Origin: an uncultured Thermoguttaceae bacterium
GTDB lineage: Bacteria > Planctomycetota > Planctomycetia > Pirellulales > Thermoguttaceae
Direction of reading: 5' to 3'
DNA length: 64,000 nt
Assembly: GCA_938084835.1 (NCBI GenBank)
Contig: CALKER010000001.1
Coordinates: 62,001 to 126,000 of the forward strand
How positions within the stretch are numbered: position 1 is the stretch's first letter; every line of letters starts with the position of its first letter. Shown here in pieces: positions 8,629-19,153 of this stretch. The notes beneath the pieces are model-generated. The model saw only the letters and a list, made by a program, of their open reading frames with translations, ran no database searches and was not told the DNA's origin. Made by a program: the position numbers and the translations under genes.

Positions 8629-11022
8629 GTGAAAATTTCCTTGGATTGGCTCTCCGATTTTGTTGACCTCAGCGGTCTTTCGCCTCAGGAGATTGCCGAT
8701 CTTTTGACAATGTCAACGGCAGAAGTAGAAGGCGTGGACATAATCCGGCGCCATGTAGAAGGAGTGGTGGTGGCGAGGATCGTGTCCGTGGAGTCGATCC
8801 CTGAGGTCGACCCGCGACTCAAATGGGTGGTGGTGGATTGCGGTGGCCAAACCTTCAACACGGTTTGCGGGGCACCCAATGTTCGCCCGGGACTTACTTC
8901 GGTGTTTGCTCCGGCGGGAACGCGCCTTGCCGAGGGACATGTGGTAAGCGCGGAACAAATCGCCGGCCGTGTTAGCCAAGGAGTGCTTTGCTCCCCCCGT
9001 GAGCTGGGCCTCAGTCACTGGCACGAGGGTATTTTGGAATGCCCGGGAAACCTTCCGCCAGGAACTCTGTTATCGCAGTATATCCCCGCCCAAGATGTGC
9101 TGATTGAAGTCGACAACAAGAGCCTGACTCACCGTCCCGATCTTTGGGGCCACTACGGCTTTGCCCGGGAATTGTCGGCCATCCTGGACCGGCCCCTTCG
9201 ACAGCTGGGCATGGTGGATTTGTCTACATTCGATCACCTCCCGGCCGTTCCGCTCGAGGTGGAAGACTTCGAAGATTGTCCGTGCTATGGGTGCCTTTTG
9301 ATGGAATTCCCCGCCGCTGAGCCGGCACCGCTTGTCATCCAGCGCCGGCTTCATGCGGTAGGGCAACGAACCTTCAATTTAGCGGTCGACTTAACCAACT
9401 ACATTTTATGGGAACTGGCTCAGCCGATGCACGCCTTCGATGGCGATCTGGTCCGGGCAATCCGAGTGGCTCATGCCGGCAGTGTGTCCACGTTTGTGAC
9501 TCTCGACGGCCAGGAACGACAGCTTTTCCCGGAGGACCTGCTCATTTGGGACCAGCGACAGCCAGTTGCACTTGCGGGCATCATGGGGGGACTGGCCACG
9601 GAAGTACGGCCCACAACCCGTCGGGTGTTGTTGGAAAGCGCCAACTTTAAAGCCTCGCGGATTCGCAGGACTTCCATGCGGTTGGACCTCCGCACCGAGT
9701 CCGCTCAACGCTTCGAGAAAAGCCAGCCACCCATCAACGTTAAATGGGGTGTGGCTCGTTTCCTTTACCTCCTGCACGAGTCGGCCGTAGGAGTCCAGGT
9801 CCTTAGCCGCTTTACCGTCGCTGGTGACTTGGCCGAGGAGTTCCGCACAGTCAAGCTCGCCGCGGGAGAATTGGATCGACTGGCCGGCACCTCGATCCCA
9901 GCCGCACAGGCCGTGGCCATACTGCAACGACTAGGCTTTCAGGCTAAAAGTGGACCGCGCGGGGAACTTGTTGTGGGCATCCCGCCTTTTCGAAGTTCCA
10001 AGGACATCTCTATTCCCGCAGACATCGTGGAGGAAGTGTTGCGGATCTACGGCTATGACAATATCCCCCCGCAGATGCCAACGTTTTCCTTACGACCTCT
10101 TCCCGTGAACAAGACATTGCGGCTGGAACACCGTGCTCGGCGGTTGCTCGCCGCATCTCACTTATTTGTGGAAGTCCAAACCTACGGGTGGATGGATGAC
10201 CGACTCCTGGAGGCAATCGGCTACGAGCCGCAGCGGCCTATCGTGCTCAAAAATCCGCTGCAATCCTACAACCGACTTTTGCGGACCACGTTGCTTCCCA
10301 ATTTGTTCGCATTGATTGAGAAGAATCGATTTCACCGGCAAGAGTTTCGGATCTTCGAATTGGGTCACGTTTATCAGATGGGGGAAAATGGCTTACCTTG
10401 TGAGGAGGCGCGACTGTCCGGCTTAAGTTTCAGCGCGCAAGACAAGTACGATCTTGAAGAGCACTTCCACAGGATTAAAGGAGCGATTGAGGATTTGGGC
10501 CTGGTGATGGCAGCCGGGCCGTTCCGCTTCAAGCTACAGCAGCACGATGGTTTACCCTGGCAGCGGGCCTACCGCTGGCTGACTGTTTGGCAGGAAGACC
10601 GGCCGGTGGGAAGCCTTGGGGTTCTTGAGGGCGACATTCGCAAGGTTGTCATCCCGGAAGGAGGTCAAGTCGTGTGGTTTGAGCTGGATATGGAGGCCAT
10701 CCAGGGTATCCTGTGGCCGGCCCCACGCTACGAAGCGCCACCGGCTTTTCCCGGCTCCGTGCAGGACTTTTCCCTCCTTTGGGACGCCGCCCAAGGCTAT
10801 GAAGCTTTAAATGCCATCCTCGATCAATTCACACATCTTTTAATTCAAAAACGGGAATTCCTGTACGTTTATCGCGGCAAAGGTCTTCCCGAGGGCACGG
10901 GAAGCTACACTTTTCGCTACTGGATCGGCCACCGGGACCGGACGATCACAAGTGAGGAGATCGAAGCCTTCCGCGCCGAGTTCCTTGCTTTCCTCAACAA
11001 GCACAACATTTCCCTCCGGTAG
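8629..11022 (+). CDS. pheT: Phenylalanine--tRNA ligase beta subunit
   Basis: The protein has 797 residues. I start at the GTG at 8629, which gives the family-typical KISLDWLSDFVDL start; a TTG eight codons upstream is less likely. GGAG lies 10 bases before the GTG. Domains in order are: an EMAP-II-like tRNA-binding domain (about residues 40-150, VVVARIVSVESIP and CGAPNVRPG), B3/B4 editing and core domains (about 205-380, with AVDLTNYILWELAQPMHAFD), the B5 domain (about 400-480, EEVLRIYGYDNIP), the catalytic-like core (about 500-690) and a C-terminal ferredoxin-fold anticodon-binding domain (about 700-797, PAFPGSVQDFSLLWD). It pairs with the upstream pheS product. A GGGTGG/CCACCC hairpin lies 12 bases past the stop. 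Confidence 0.96.
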   Translation: MKISLDWLSDFVDLSGLSPQEIADLLTMSTAEVEGVDIIRRHVEGVVVARIVSVESIPEVDPRLKWVVVDCGGQTFNTVCGAPNVRPGLTSVFAPAGTRLAEGHVVSAEQIAGRVSQGVLCSPRELGLSHWHEGILECPGNLPPGTLLSQYIPAQDVLIEVDNKSLTHRPDLWGHYGFARELSAILDRPLRQLGMVDLSTFDHLPAVPLEVEDFEDCPCYGCLLMEFPAAEPAPLVIQRRLHAVGQRTFNLAVDLTNYILWELAQPMHAFDGDLVRAIRVAHAGSVSTFVTLDGQERQLFPEDLLIWDQRQPVALAGIMGGLATEVRPTTRRVLLESANFKASRIRRTSMRLDLRTESAQRFEKSQPPINVKWGVARFLYLLHESAVGVQVLSRFTVAGDLAEEFRTVKLAAGELDRLAGTSIPAAQAVAILQRLGFQAKSGPRGELVVGIPPFRSSKDISIPADIVEEVLRIYGYDNIPPQMPTFSLRPLPVNKTLRLEHRARRLLAASHLFVEVQTYGWMDDRLLEAIGYEPQRPIVLKNPLQSYNRLLRTTLLPNLFALIEKNRFHRQEFRIFELGHVYQMGENGLPCEEARLSGLSFSAQDKYDLEEHFHRIKGAIEDLGLVMAAGPFRFKLQQHDGLPWQRAYRWLTVWQEDRPVGSLGVLEGDIRKVVIPEGGQVVWFELDMEAIQGILWPAPRYEAPPAFPGSVQDFSLLWDAAQGYEALNAILDQFTHLLIQKREFLYVYRGKGLPEGTGSYTFRYWIGHRDRTITSEEIEAFRAEFLAFLNKHNISLR

Positions 11023-11034
11023 AGGGAAAGCCAC

Positions 11035-11050
11035 GGGTGGATAACCACCC
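11035..11050 (+). terminator. Hairpin just after pheT
   Basis: GGGTGG, loop ATAA, then CCACCC form a 6-bp stem 12 bases after the pheT stop. No T-run follows, so it is not a classical intrinsic terminator. It may stabilise the transcript end or help Rho-type termination. Confidence 0.35.
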
Positions 11051-11607
11051 CGAAAATTGGGAAAGACGATTCGCGACCTGCGCTTTCCTCAACGACTTCA
11101 AAGAGTTGTTTGGAGGGATCAATCCCCCCCATGCGGGCATTATACCGGATGGGGGGAGCGCTGCGCCCACGCGGCACCAATTAATCCCCCAATGCTGGCG
11201 CTCGACTGAAGAATCTTAAGCTCTCCCTAGGAGTGTTCTCCCAGACAGTTTTGTGTCTGCCCTGGGAAGCTAGTGACTAAACGGGTCACTTTGCAAGGTT
11301 CTCCATAGCCAGGGGCATGTCGACGGGTGATCGTAGGATACCTCAAGGGTAAGGAAGAAGTTTGTGTCGGGCCTCGCAATGTGCGCGAAAGTTGGGGGAA
11401 TTCGCTCCCCCGCTTTACCTCTTAAAATTTGCGTGAGGACAGGGTAGGATCGGTATATAGGCGAGGGGCTCTTCACCGTTTATTCCTTGATCCCGACCGG
11501 AGATGAAAACGGCCGTTCGGGCCTTGACAATTTCGGGGATAGGAGCCAAAAAATTATTAAAATATCACTCGACTGAAGTGGGTGCGCGTACCAACAGCAA
11601 ATCCCAC
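11051..11607. other. Gap between pheT and tRNA-Asp
   Basis: No gene is visible. A second hairpin lies at 11239-11267 (CAGACA/TGTCTG stem extended by CCC/GGG with a bulge), without a T-run. The DNA becomes more A+T-rich just before the tRNA. Confidence 0.45.
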
Positions 11608-11681
<74 letters not shown>

Positions 11682-11719
11682 CTCGTGTGAATTTAACGAC
11701 AGGCGACAAAAACAGTCTT

Positions 11720-11740
11720 GGCATTAATGTGCCTTTTTTT
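11720..11740 (+). terminator. Probable terminator downstream of tRNA-Asp
   Basis: GGCA, a six-base loop, TGCC and then seven T residues lie 39 bases past the tRNA. The stem is short (4 bp plus a wobble). A second hairpin with GCCCTT/AAGGGC follows at 11742-11770. Confidence 0.45.
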
Positions 11741-11770
11741 ATGCGCGCCCTTTACGCCAGGAAGGGCGCA

Positions 11771-13208
<1,438 letters not shown>

Positions 13209-13266
13209 TCACAACTGCAGAAGACGAACCCCTAGTTAACTCGCCACTTGCCTTGGAACTAAACCC

Positions 13267-14370
13267 GTGAGACGTGCTTTACTGACTGCGCTGAAGCTTC
13301 TTGCCTCTGCCGGTTTGATTGGGTATCTGCTTTGGGATGCCACACAAAGCGACGCCTTTGGCCTTCTCTTGCGTCAACCGAAGAATTGGTCGCTTCTCGT
13401 GTTGGCGGCTGTATGCTTTGTAGCCTCGGCTCTTTTCTGTTTTCTTCGCTGGGGATATCTGGTGCGGGCTCTGGGGGTGCCCTTCTCCCATGGGGAAGCG
13501 CTTCGGCTGGGGATGATCGGCTACCTGGTCAATTTGGCCCCTATGGGGGTCGTGGGCGGTGACATTCTGAAAATGTACATGCTGGCGCGCCTTAGACGAT
13601 CCTTGCCGGAAGAGGCAGTGGCCAGCGTGTTGGTCGATCGGGCTCTGGGGTTGTACACGCTCTTTGTGGTGGCCAGCTTCGGTATCTTGTGGACAGGTTT
13701 TTGGCAGACGGCAACCGGGGAAATCCTGTGGCTGTGCCGACTCGTGTGGATGATTGCCGCAGGAGGCTTTTTGGCAGCCCTCGTAGTGCTTGTACCACGC
13801 TCGTGGCCTGTGTGGATGACCCGGCTTGTCGGTGCCATTCCCTGGGTGGGCAATCCTTTAGTGCGTTTGGGGGGTGCGATTCGGCGTTATCGGGCGGCTT
13901 GGCCCACGCTGGCTGTCTGCGTCCTGTTGACGGCTTTCTTGGATTTAGCCTTCGCCTCCGCAGTGTTTTTTACCGCTCAAGCTTTATTTGTCACAGTCCC
14001 GTCCTGGAAGATGCATCTGATGCTGGCCACCGTGAGCAACTCGGCTGGGGTGGTCCCCTTACCGGTGGGACCGTTCGAGTTCGTCCTTGACCGACTCTAC
14101 CTTGTCGTCCCCGCGGGAAGTCACGGGGGAATGCAACCTGGCCAGGGGTTAATGGTGGCCGTGGTGATTCGTTTCTTCAGTGTGGTGCTTGCGGCAAGCG
14201 GCGCTGTTTACTTCTTGCTCCTTCAGCCACAAATCTTGGCTGCCGCCCGCGGCGCCAAAGCTGCTGCCTGCTTGCATCCCCCAGAGCAAAAAGACGCAGA
14301 CTCTTTGTCCTCTGCAGTGGCTGGAAAACAAAAATCCGCTTCGTCAACGCTTGCCCTCTCTCCCAAATAA
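13267..14370 (+). CDS. Lysylphosphatidylglycerol-synthase-like integral membrane protein (UPF0104/DUF2156-TM type)
   Basis: This 367-residue protein has about eight hydrophobic segments and matches the membrane part of the LPG-synthase/flippase superfamily. FCFLRWGYLVRALG, then GYLVNLAPMGVVGGDILKMY and ASVLVDRALGLYTL, are the family's conserved cytoplasmic loop motifs; SAGVVPLPVGPFEFVLDRLY is the C-terminal one. No aminoacyl-transferase domain is attached, so lysine transfer is unlikely. Stand-alone members are thought to move or modify lipids or lipid-linked sugars. The start is GTG at 13267 with a weak Shine-Dalgarno sequence. It follows gmd closely, which favours a role in envelope glycan assembly. 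The last 45 residues are polar and probably cytoplasmic. Confidence 0.85.
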   Translation: MRRALLTALKLLASAGLIGYLLWDATQSDAFGLLLRQPKNWSLLVLAAVCFVASALFCFLRWGYLVRALGVPFSHGEALRLGMIGYLVNLAPMGVVGGDILKMYMLARLRRSLPEEAVASVLVDRALGLYTLFVVASFGILWTGFWQTATGEILWLCRLVWMIAAGGFLAALVVLVPRSWPVWMTRLVGAIPWVGNPLVRLGGAIRRYRAAWPTLAVCVLLTAFLDLAFASAVFFTAQALFVTVPSWKMHLMLATVSNSAGVVPLPVGPFEFVLDRLYLVVPAGSHGGMQPGQGLMVAVVIRFFSVVLAASGAVYFLLLQPQILAAARGAKAAACLHPPEQKDADSLSSAVAGKQKSASSTLALSPK

Positions 14371-14623
14371 GGGCGCCGACGAAGCGGAAAGGGTCATCTC
14401 TTCTTTCGCCTCAGCGGTTCCGCCGTATTCCTCACAAGCTTGTTTTCGGCCCCGGGGCTGTGTTGATTCATCGTTCCAAAAGCCATCGGAAATCTGGCGG
14501 TCCTCTCCTCGATCCTAATTACTAACAGGTTTCCTTCCCACAAGGCCCCGGATAAAAAAGGCCCCGGATGACAAAGTTCTTCGGCTTACCGGGATGCAAC
14601 CGGCTCACACCGGCAGTGGCGAA
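14371..14623. other. Short convergent gap
   Basis: No gene is visible. AAGGCCCCGGAT occurs twice 16 bases apart (14542 and 14558). The gap separates convergent genes and may hold their termination signals. Confidence 0.4.
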
Positions 14624-15106
14624 TTACCATGGACCGCGCACCGCATAAAGCCCAAACTGATCGGTGTGGGTAGGCCAGCGCGGAGAGGGGAGAAGCTGTT
14701 GACGAAAGATTTGGCCTGCTCCCGGATAATTGCGGGAGAATTGGTGACGGATCATTGTCGACTGGGTGCCGCCTACTCCCCACTCATAGCCGGCCACATA
14801 ACGCGCCCGCGGCGGGACCACAACGGCAACCGGCAGTCCCCATGCCGGATGGTAATAACCAGCATGCCACGATGTGCCCGGATGGGGCAATACAAATTCG
14901 CATCCCGTCATGGGAGTCCATCGGGGCTCTGTTGGTAGGCCGGTCATAGGAAGTGGTGGTCCCATTCGAAACTCAGCGGGCGACATTTCCTCGGCTGGTC
15001 CCGAACTTGGCTGGCCGGCCCAAGCTTCAAAGCCAACAGCAAGGAGAAAAACTGCGGCCACTACGAGCCACAAACCCATCTTCAAAACCAATGCCTTTTC
15101 CTTCAT
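14624..15106 (-). CDS. Small secreted protein of unknown function
   Basis: The protein has 160 residues and a clear signal peptide: KALVLKMGLWLVVAAVFLLA, then AVGFEAWAG, with cleavage near WAG-QP. The mature part is Pro/Gly/Trp/Tyr-rich (SWHAGYYHPAWGLPVAVVV, then RARYVAGYEWGVGGTQ) and has no cysteines apart from one in the middle. No enzyme motif is seen. The start at 15106 has AAGGGA eight bases upstream. Proteins of this appearance are common in planctomycete genomes, and the function is unknown. The neighbouring minus-strand gene at 15364-15687 also encodes a small secreted protein with HPAW/PAPPWVGH-type aromatic stretches, so the two may be distant paralogues. Confidence 0.7.
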   Translation of the reverse strand: MKEKALVLKMGLWLVVAAVFLLAVGFEAWAGQPSSGPAEEMSPAEFRMGPPLPMTGLPTEPRWTPMTGCEFVLPHPGTSWHAGYYHPAWGLPVAVVVPPRARYVAGYEWGVGGTQSTMIRHQFSRNYPGAGQIFRQQLLPSPRWPTHTDQFGLYAVRGPW

Positions 15107-15363
15107 AGGTAAGATCCCTTCCTATCCATTCGGAGAGTCGTCGCGTGTTAAGATGCCCGCACTGAGTTTTCTAAAAGGCTGTCTTTGCCCTGTACACACC
15201 CAAGGAAAACGCAAGCTTCATACCCTCCCCCCTCTCCGCCGTTTGCCGCAGCCTCAAACTACCAGGACAAGCTACGGGCTTACTGTTGCCGGAAGGTCGC
15301 CAATGCTTCGATGCTATACGCAACTCACCCTTCGTCAAACAAGACCCGGGTGGTAACCCCTGG

Positions 15364-15687
15364 CTATCGCCACCAGACGAAGGTTCGCGTTACCCGGCCA
15401 TCGGGATGCACCCGCGTGTATGTCCGCTGATGTCGCCAGAGAAATTCGTGCGGCATGAGGGGTTCGTACGTGATGTAGGTATGGCCCACCCAAGGGGGTG
15501 CAGGACGCGGTGCCGGATAAAGTTCCACACCGACTCCGTTCGGACCGGGGGCCACATAATAGTTGTAAAACAAATCGCCCGCGGTGCGTTGCCGAAGGGC
15601 CTGGGCCTCGGCCGGCACTGTCCAAACAAAGACACACACTGCAATAACCAGTGCCGCTATCACGTGCTTGACTGCCATCCTGGCCAT
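15364..15687 (-). CDS. Small secreted protein of unknown function
   Basis: The protein has 107 residues from the ATG at 15687, chosen because GGAGG lies six bases upstream; the frame extends 22 unsupported codons further. The signal peptide is MAVKHVIAALVIAVCVFVW, cleaved near AEA-QA. The mature part reads GDLFYNYYVAPGPNGVGVE, then PAPRPAPPWVGHTYITYEP and FLWRHQRTYTR. It is rich in Tyr, Pro and Arg, has no cysteine, and carries no known catalytic motif. It lies 257 bases upstream of a second small secreted gene in the same direction. Short aromatic-rich exported proteins of this kind recur in planctomycetes and may belong to the cell surface, but that is inference. Confidence 0.7.
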   Translation of the reverse strand: MARMAVKHVIAALVIAVCVFVWTVPAEAQALRQRTAGDLFYNYYVAPGPNGVGVELYPAPRPAPPWVGHTYITYEPLMPHEFLWRHQRTYTRVHPDGRVTRTFVWWR

Positions 15688-16893
15688 CGAAATCCTCCAC
15701 TCAAGCTCAAAAATCCTCCAATCGCGAAATCTTCGCGAAAAGGCTCGCTCCAAACGGGACTCCAGGGCGCAGAGTCTTACGCCCCCTTTTTGATAACTTT
15801 CGGCATTTTGGCAAATTGCGGTGAGGATTTGCCTACTTTAATGGCTTGTAAAAGCATTGAGCCTGAGGACAATTTCCCGCGGCCCAAGCCACTTGGATTG
15901 GTGGCCAATAATCCAAGGGAATCCACATCTCGGGTAACTATCCTTTGTTTCTTCCCTGACTAATCTTAGAAGAACGATTCCCACCTGGCGTAGGTGAGGT
16001 TGGGTGCCGGTGCCTCTGAGGGGACAACGTGACCTAAATTCCCCTGTTAAATGGAGTTCCGACATACAGTCACAGGCGTAATCCCATGTGTGTAGTACTA
16101 TACCCCACTTTAGTACCGAAGCCATCGACAGGCGCGAGGTCCTCCAATTGCCGGTTGGGGTCGGCAAGCTCTGCCCAGCCTAATTAAGCCACGCATCATC
16201 TCCAGACTAACTCTGGCAGCATTCTGGCTGAAGGTCTCATCGCTTCACATGTTAACCGGCATTGCGATGTTTACTGCTAATGCTCAAACAACGCGAATAC
16301 TGCTCCAACAACTCGAACGACGGAAAAAGCGCAATCACAAATCCTTTTGGGTTAGTATCAAACCCACTATTGGAGGGGTTAGGCCGGCTGGTAGCTTGGG
16401 AAGGCAGTAACCAAAGGGCTAGAGACAAAGAGAAAAGCATTTCGTTCGAAGAGCAAAGTTGCCACAGTTTATGGAATGATCAGCCCCTCCAAAAGATTGA
16501 GGCCACAAAGTCATATTTCACCGGTTCCTTTACGGAGAAAAGATTTCGGTTGGAGGCTGGTATGTGTTCTTTCCCGATAGGAACGAAATCCGGGATAATT
16601 CAAACAAAATCCGAGATTATTCCATGGCAGGGAGAGGAGATCTGGCTCACGATCTTTCCGAATGGACGTTTCCCGAGCGGACGTGAAGCCTTGCTATTAA
16701 TCGGAATTTTTTTGCAAATATGGTAATTAATGCAAGTATTTTTGTGATCAATTTAATGTCTCGCATCACATCCTTGAATCGTTCTGTATTACATTTTTAG
16801 CCGATATGTGAGCTTTATTTTTGTCGGAGGACGTCACACAAAACGCAAAGATTGGTCCCTCGAGCGCGTGCTCATCAAGAACGGTTACCGCAA
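15688..16893. other. 1.2-kb gap upstream of top6B
   Basis: No supportable gene is present. A 154-codon plus frame at 16262-16726 has no ribosome binding site and reads like random sequence. A two-copy repeat with a 21-bp phase lies at 16585-16626 (AAATCCGGGATAATTC and AAATCCGAGATTATTC). The last 150 bases are A+T-rich and probably contain the top6B promoter. Confidence 0.45.
16585..16626. repeat. Two-copy 21-bp tandem repeat
   Basis: AAATCCGGGATAATTC at 16586 recurs as AAATCCGAGATTATTC at 16607, a phase of 21 bp with two mismatches over 16 bases. It has the same architecture as the other gap repeats of this window. Confidence 0.5.
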
Positions 16894-18978
16894 ATGAAAC
16901 AAAAAGTTCGTCAAACGGTAACGAAATCTACGGCAACTGGGGATCCCTCCCCAGTAGGCGGCGACGGCACATTAGGGGATGGGAGGCAACTTACGGGCGC
17001 AGCTCGCCCGCGAATTACCGCCCAGAAATTGGCCGCGGCCCAGCGGGATATCTCCGTCAGCGAATTTTTTGCCAAAAACCGGCATCTTTTGGGGTTTGAC
17101 AACCCTCGCAAGGCCCTCCTCACCACCGTGAAGGAGGCGGTAGACAATGCCCTGGATGCATGCGAGGAGGCAGGCATTTTGCCAGAGGTTTGGGTCAAGA
17201 TCGGATCCGTGGGAACCAATCGCTTCCGCGTGGCTGTTCAGGATAACGGCCCAGGGATCCTGAAGAAGCAAATACCTCTCATTTTTGGCAAACTGCTTTA
17301 TGGTTCCAAGTTCCATCGTCTGCGGATGAGTCGGGGGCAGCAGGGGATTGGGATTAGCGCCGCCGGGATGTACGGACTTCTCACCACGGGTAAGCCCGTC
17401 TGTATTGTTTCCAAGACAGCACCGGAAAACCCAGCCCACTATTACGAGGTGCAGATTGACACAAAGCGGAATGTGCCTCAGATCCTAAACGGACGTGGGG
17501 ACGGGATTGACATTCCGCCTGGGGAAGCCGGCGCCCGGTGGATGGAACGACATGGAATCGAGTGGGTCGACGTGCCTCATGGAACGCGGGTTACTATCGA
17601 ACTTGAGGCACGATATCAAAAGGGGCGCGGAAGTGTTGACGAATATCTGGAAATGACTGCCTTGGCTAATCCCCACGTTACGCTGCACTATGAGGATCCT
17701 GAGGGCAATGAGAAAACATACCCCCGGGCGACCGACGAGTTGCCACCGGAGCCCAAAGAGATCAAACCCCATCCGTACGGCGTGGAGCTTGGGGCGCTTG
17801 TCACCAAGCTTCAAGAAACCACGGCACCGACGTTGTATCAGTTTTTAACTGGGTCGTTTTCCCGGGTGACTCCCACCATCGCCCGGCGGATCTGCGAGGC
17901 CTCCGGCCTAAGTCCCCGAAGCAACCCGAAGCGGCTGTCCGCCCAGGAGGCAGAAACCCTTTACCGCGTTATTCAGGAGATAAAAATCCCTCCCCCTGCT
18001 TCCGACTGCGTGGTGCCCATTGGCGAAAAGCTCATTCTGGAAGGGCTACGAAAGCTGGTGAAGGCGGACTTTTATGCCGCAGCGACCCGGCCACCGGCAG
18101 TTTATCGCGGAAACCCCTTCGTCATTGAGGTGGGTCTTGCTTACGGCGGGGGTCCTGGTGTGCAAAAAATATCGCGAGAAACCCTGGCGGAGATGCTCGC
18201 CGAATGTGATGCCCGCACGCTCCGCCAGTTTTTGATCACTCAATTCGACGGATTAGGACCGGTGGGGGCGGACAAAATCATTGAGGAGGCTAAACTAAAG
18301 CGGCGGATGAATCCCGCCAAATTGTCCGGGGCAGAAATCGACCGACTCCATCATGCCCTAAGCACGGTCAACCTTCAGGAGGGGCAGACGATGAATGTGC
18401 TCCGCTTTGCCAATCGGGTGCCTTTACAATTTCAGGCCGGCGCTTGTGTCATCACCCAGACCATTGCCCAAATGAATTGGCGTGCCTATGGGCTGAGCCA
18501 ATCGAAAGGTTCACTTCCCACCGGGCCGGTAACGGTGATGGTTCATATGGCCAGTGTTTGGGTTCCGTTTACAAGCGAATCAAAGGAGGCAATCGCTGCC
18601 TATCCGGAAATCCAACGGGAAATTCGCTTGGCCCTTCAAGCCGTGGGGCGAAAGCTCAAAATGTATCTGCTGCGGCGCGAGCGCGTTCAGCACGAGGGTC
18701 AACGACGAAACATCTTTTTGCGATACCTCGGGGAGGTGGCCGATGCCATTAGTGCCATCCGACCAATAGATCGGGACTATTTGTTCCAAAAGCTGGTGGA
18801 TATCGCGCGGAAAAAGACGGCCGAAGCCGACATGAAATTGGATGAACGGGGCCAGTTCGTCGACCCTTCGGAGCTTTTCGACGGCAGTGTCATTGTGGTG
18901 GAACAACCCTCGGACTCAGAACCGGAAAATAACGGCTTGCATCTGTCCCACTCGGCTGCTGTCGGGGCGCGGCATTAA
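16894..18978 (+). CDS. top6B: DNA topoisomerase VI subunit B
   Basis: This is the ATPase subunit of the A2B2 type IIB topoisomerase, which passes duplex DNA through a double-strand break. It has 694 residues from the ATG at 16894; a TTG 14 codons upstream is possible, and neither has a clear Shine-Dalgarno sequence. The GHKL fold is shown by the N box EAVDNALDA (81-89), DNGPGI (117-122) and GQQGIGISAAGMYG (148-161). A helix-two-turn-helix domain and a transducer domain follow. The transducer includes the conserved QSKGSLPTGP segment with its ATP-contacting lysine. The first 40 residues are polar, low in complexity and absent from archaeal proteins. top6A lies 175 bases downstream. Topo VI is mainly archaeal and plant, so bacterial copies like this are sporadic. 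Confidence 0.95.
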   Translation: MKQKVRQTVTKSTATGDPSPVGGDGTLGDGRQLTGAARPRITAQKLAAAQRDISVSEFFAKNRHLLGFDNPRKALLTTVKEAVDNALDACEEAGILPEVWVKIGSVGTNRFRVAVQDNGPGILKKQIPLIFGKLLYGSKFHRLRMSRGQQGIGISAAGMYGLLTTGKPVCIVSKTAPENPAHYYEVQIDTKRNVPQILNGRGDGIDIPPGEAGARWMERHGIEWVDVPHGTRVTIELEARYQKGRGSVDEYLEMTALANPHVTLHYEDPEGNEKTYPRATDELPPEPKEIKPHPYGVELGALVTKLQETTAPTLYQFLTGSFSRVTPTIARRICEASGLSPRSNPKRLSAQEAETLYRVIQEIKIPPPASDCVVPIGEKLILEGLRKLVKADFYAAATRPPAVYRGNPFVIEVGLAYGGGPGVQKISRETLAEMLAECDARTLRQFLITQFDGLGPVGADKIIEEAKLKRRMNPAKLSGAEIDRLHHALSTVNLQEGQTMNVLRFANRVPLQFQAGACVITQTIAQMNWRAYGLSQSKGSLPTGPVTVMVHMASVWVPFTSESKEAIAAYPEIQREIRLALQAVGRKLKMYLLRRERVQHEGQRRNIFLRYLGEVADAISAIRPIDRDYLFQKLVDIARKKTAEADMKLDERGQFVDPSELFDGSVIVVEQPSDSEPENNGLHLSHSAAVGARH

Positions 18979-19153
18979 CGAACGGTGCTGGGGCGAATAG
19001 CTCTGGGTGCCGGCTTCGGAAAATTTCCTGAAGCTGCCCCAATCCCGCCTGCAGCCCCCGAGTTTGCCAGGAATTCACCTGGAAACGGCGCATCACTCTC
19101 GCAGACATGAAAGTACCGCCAACGGACCCTATAAAGCGATTGCGACTGTCTCT

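Noticed and set aside
16262-16726. A 154-codon plus-strand frame in the gap before top6B
   Set aside because: It has no ribosome binding site, no recognisable motif and a composition like noncoding DNA; a tandem repeat runs through it.
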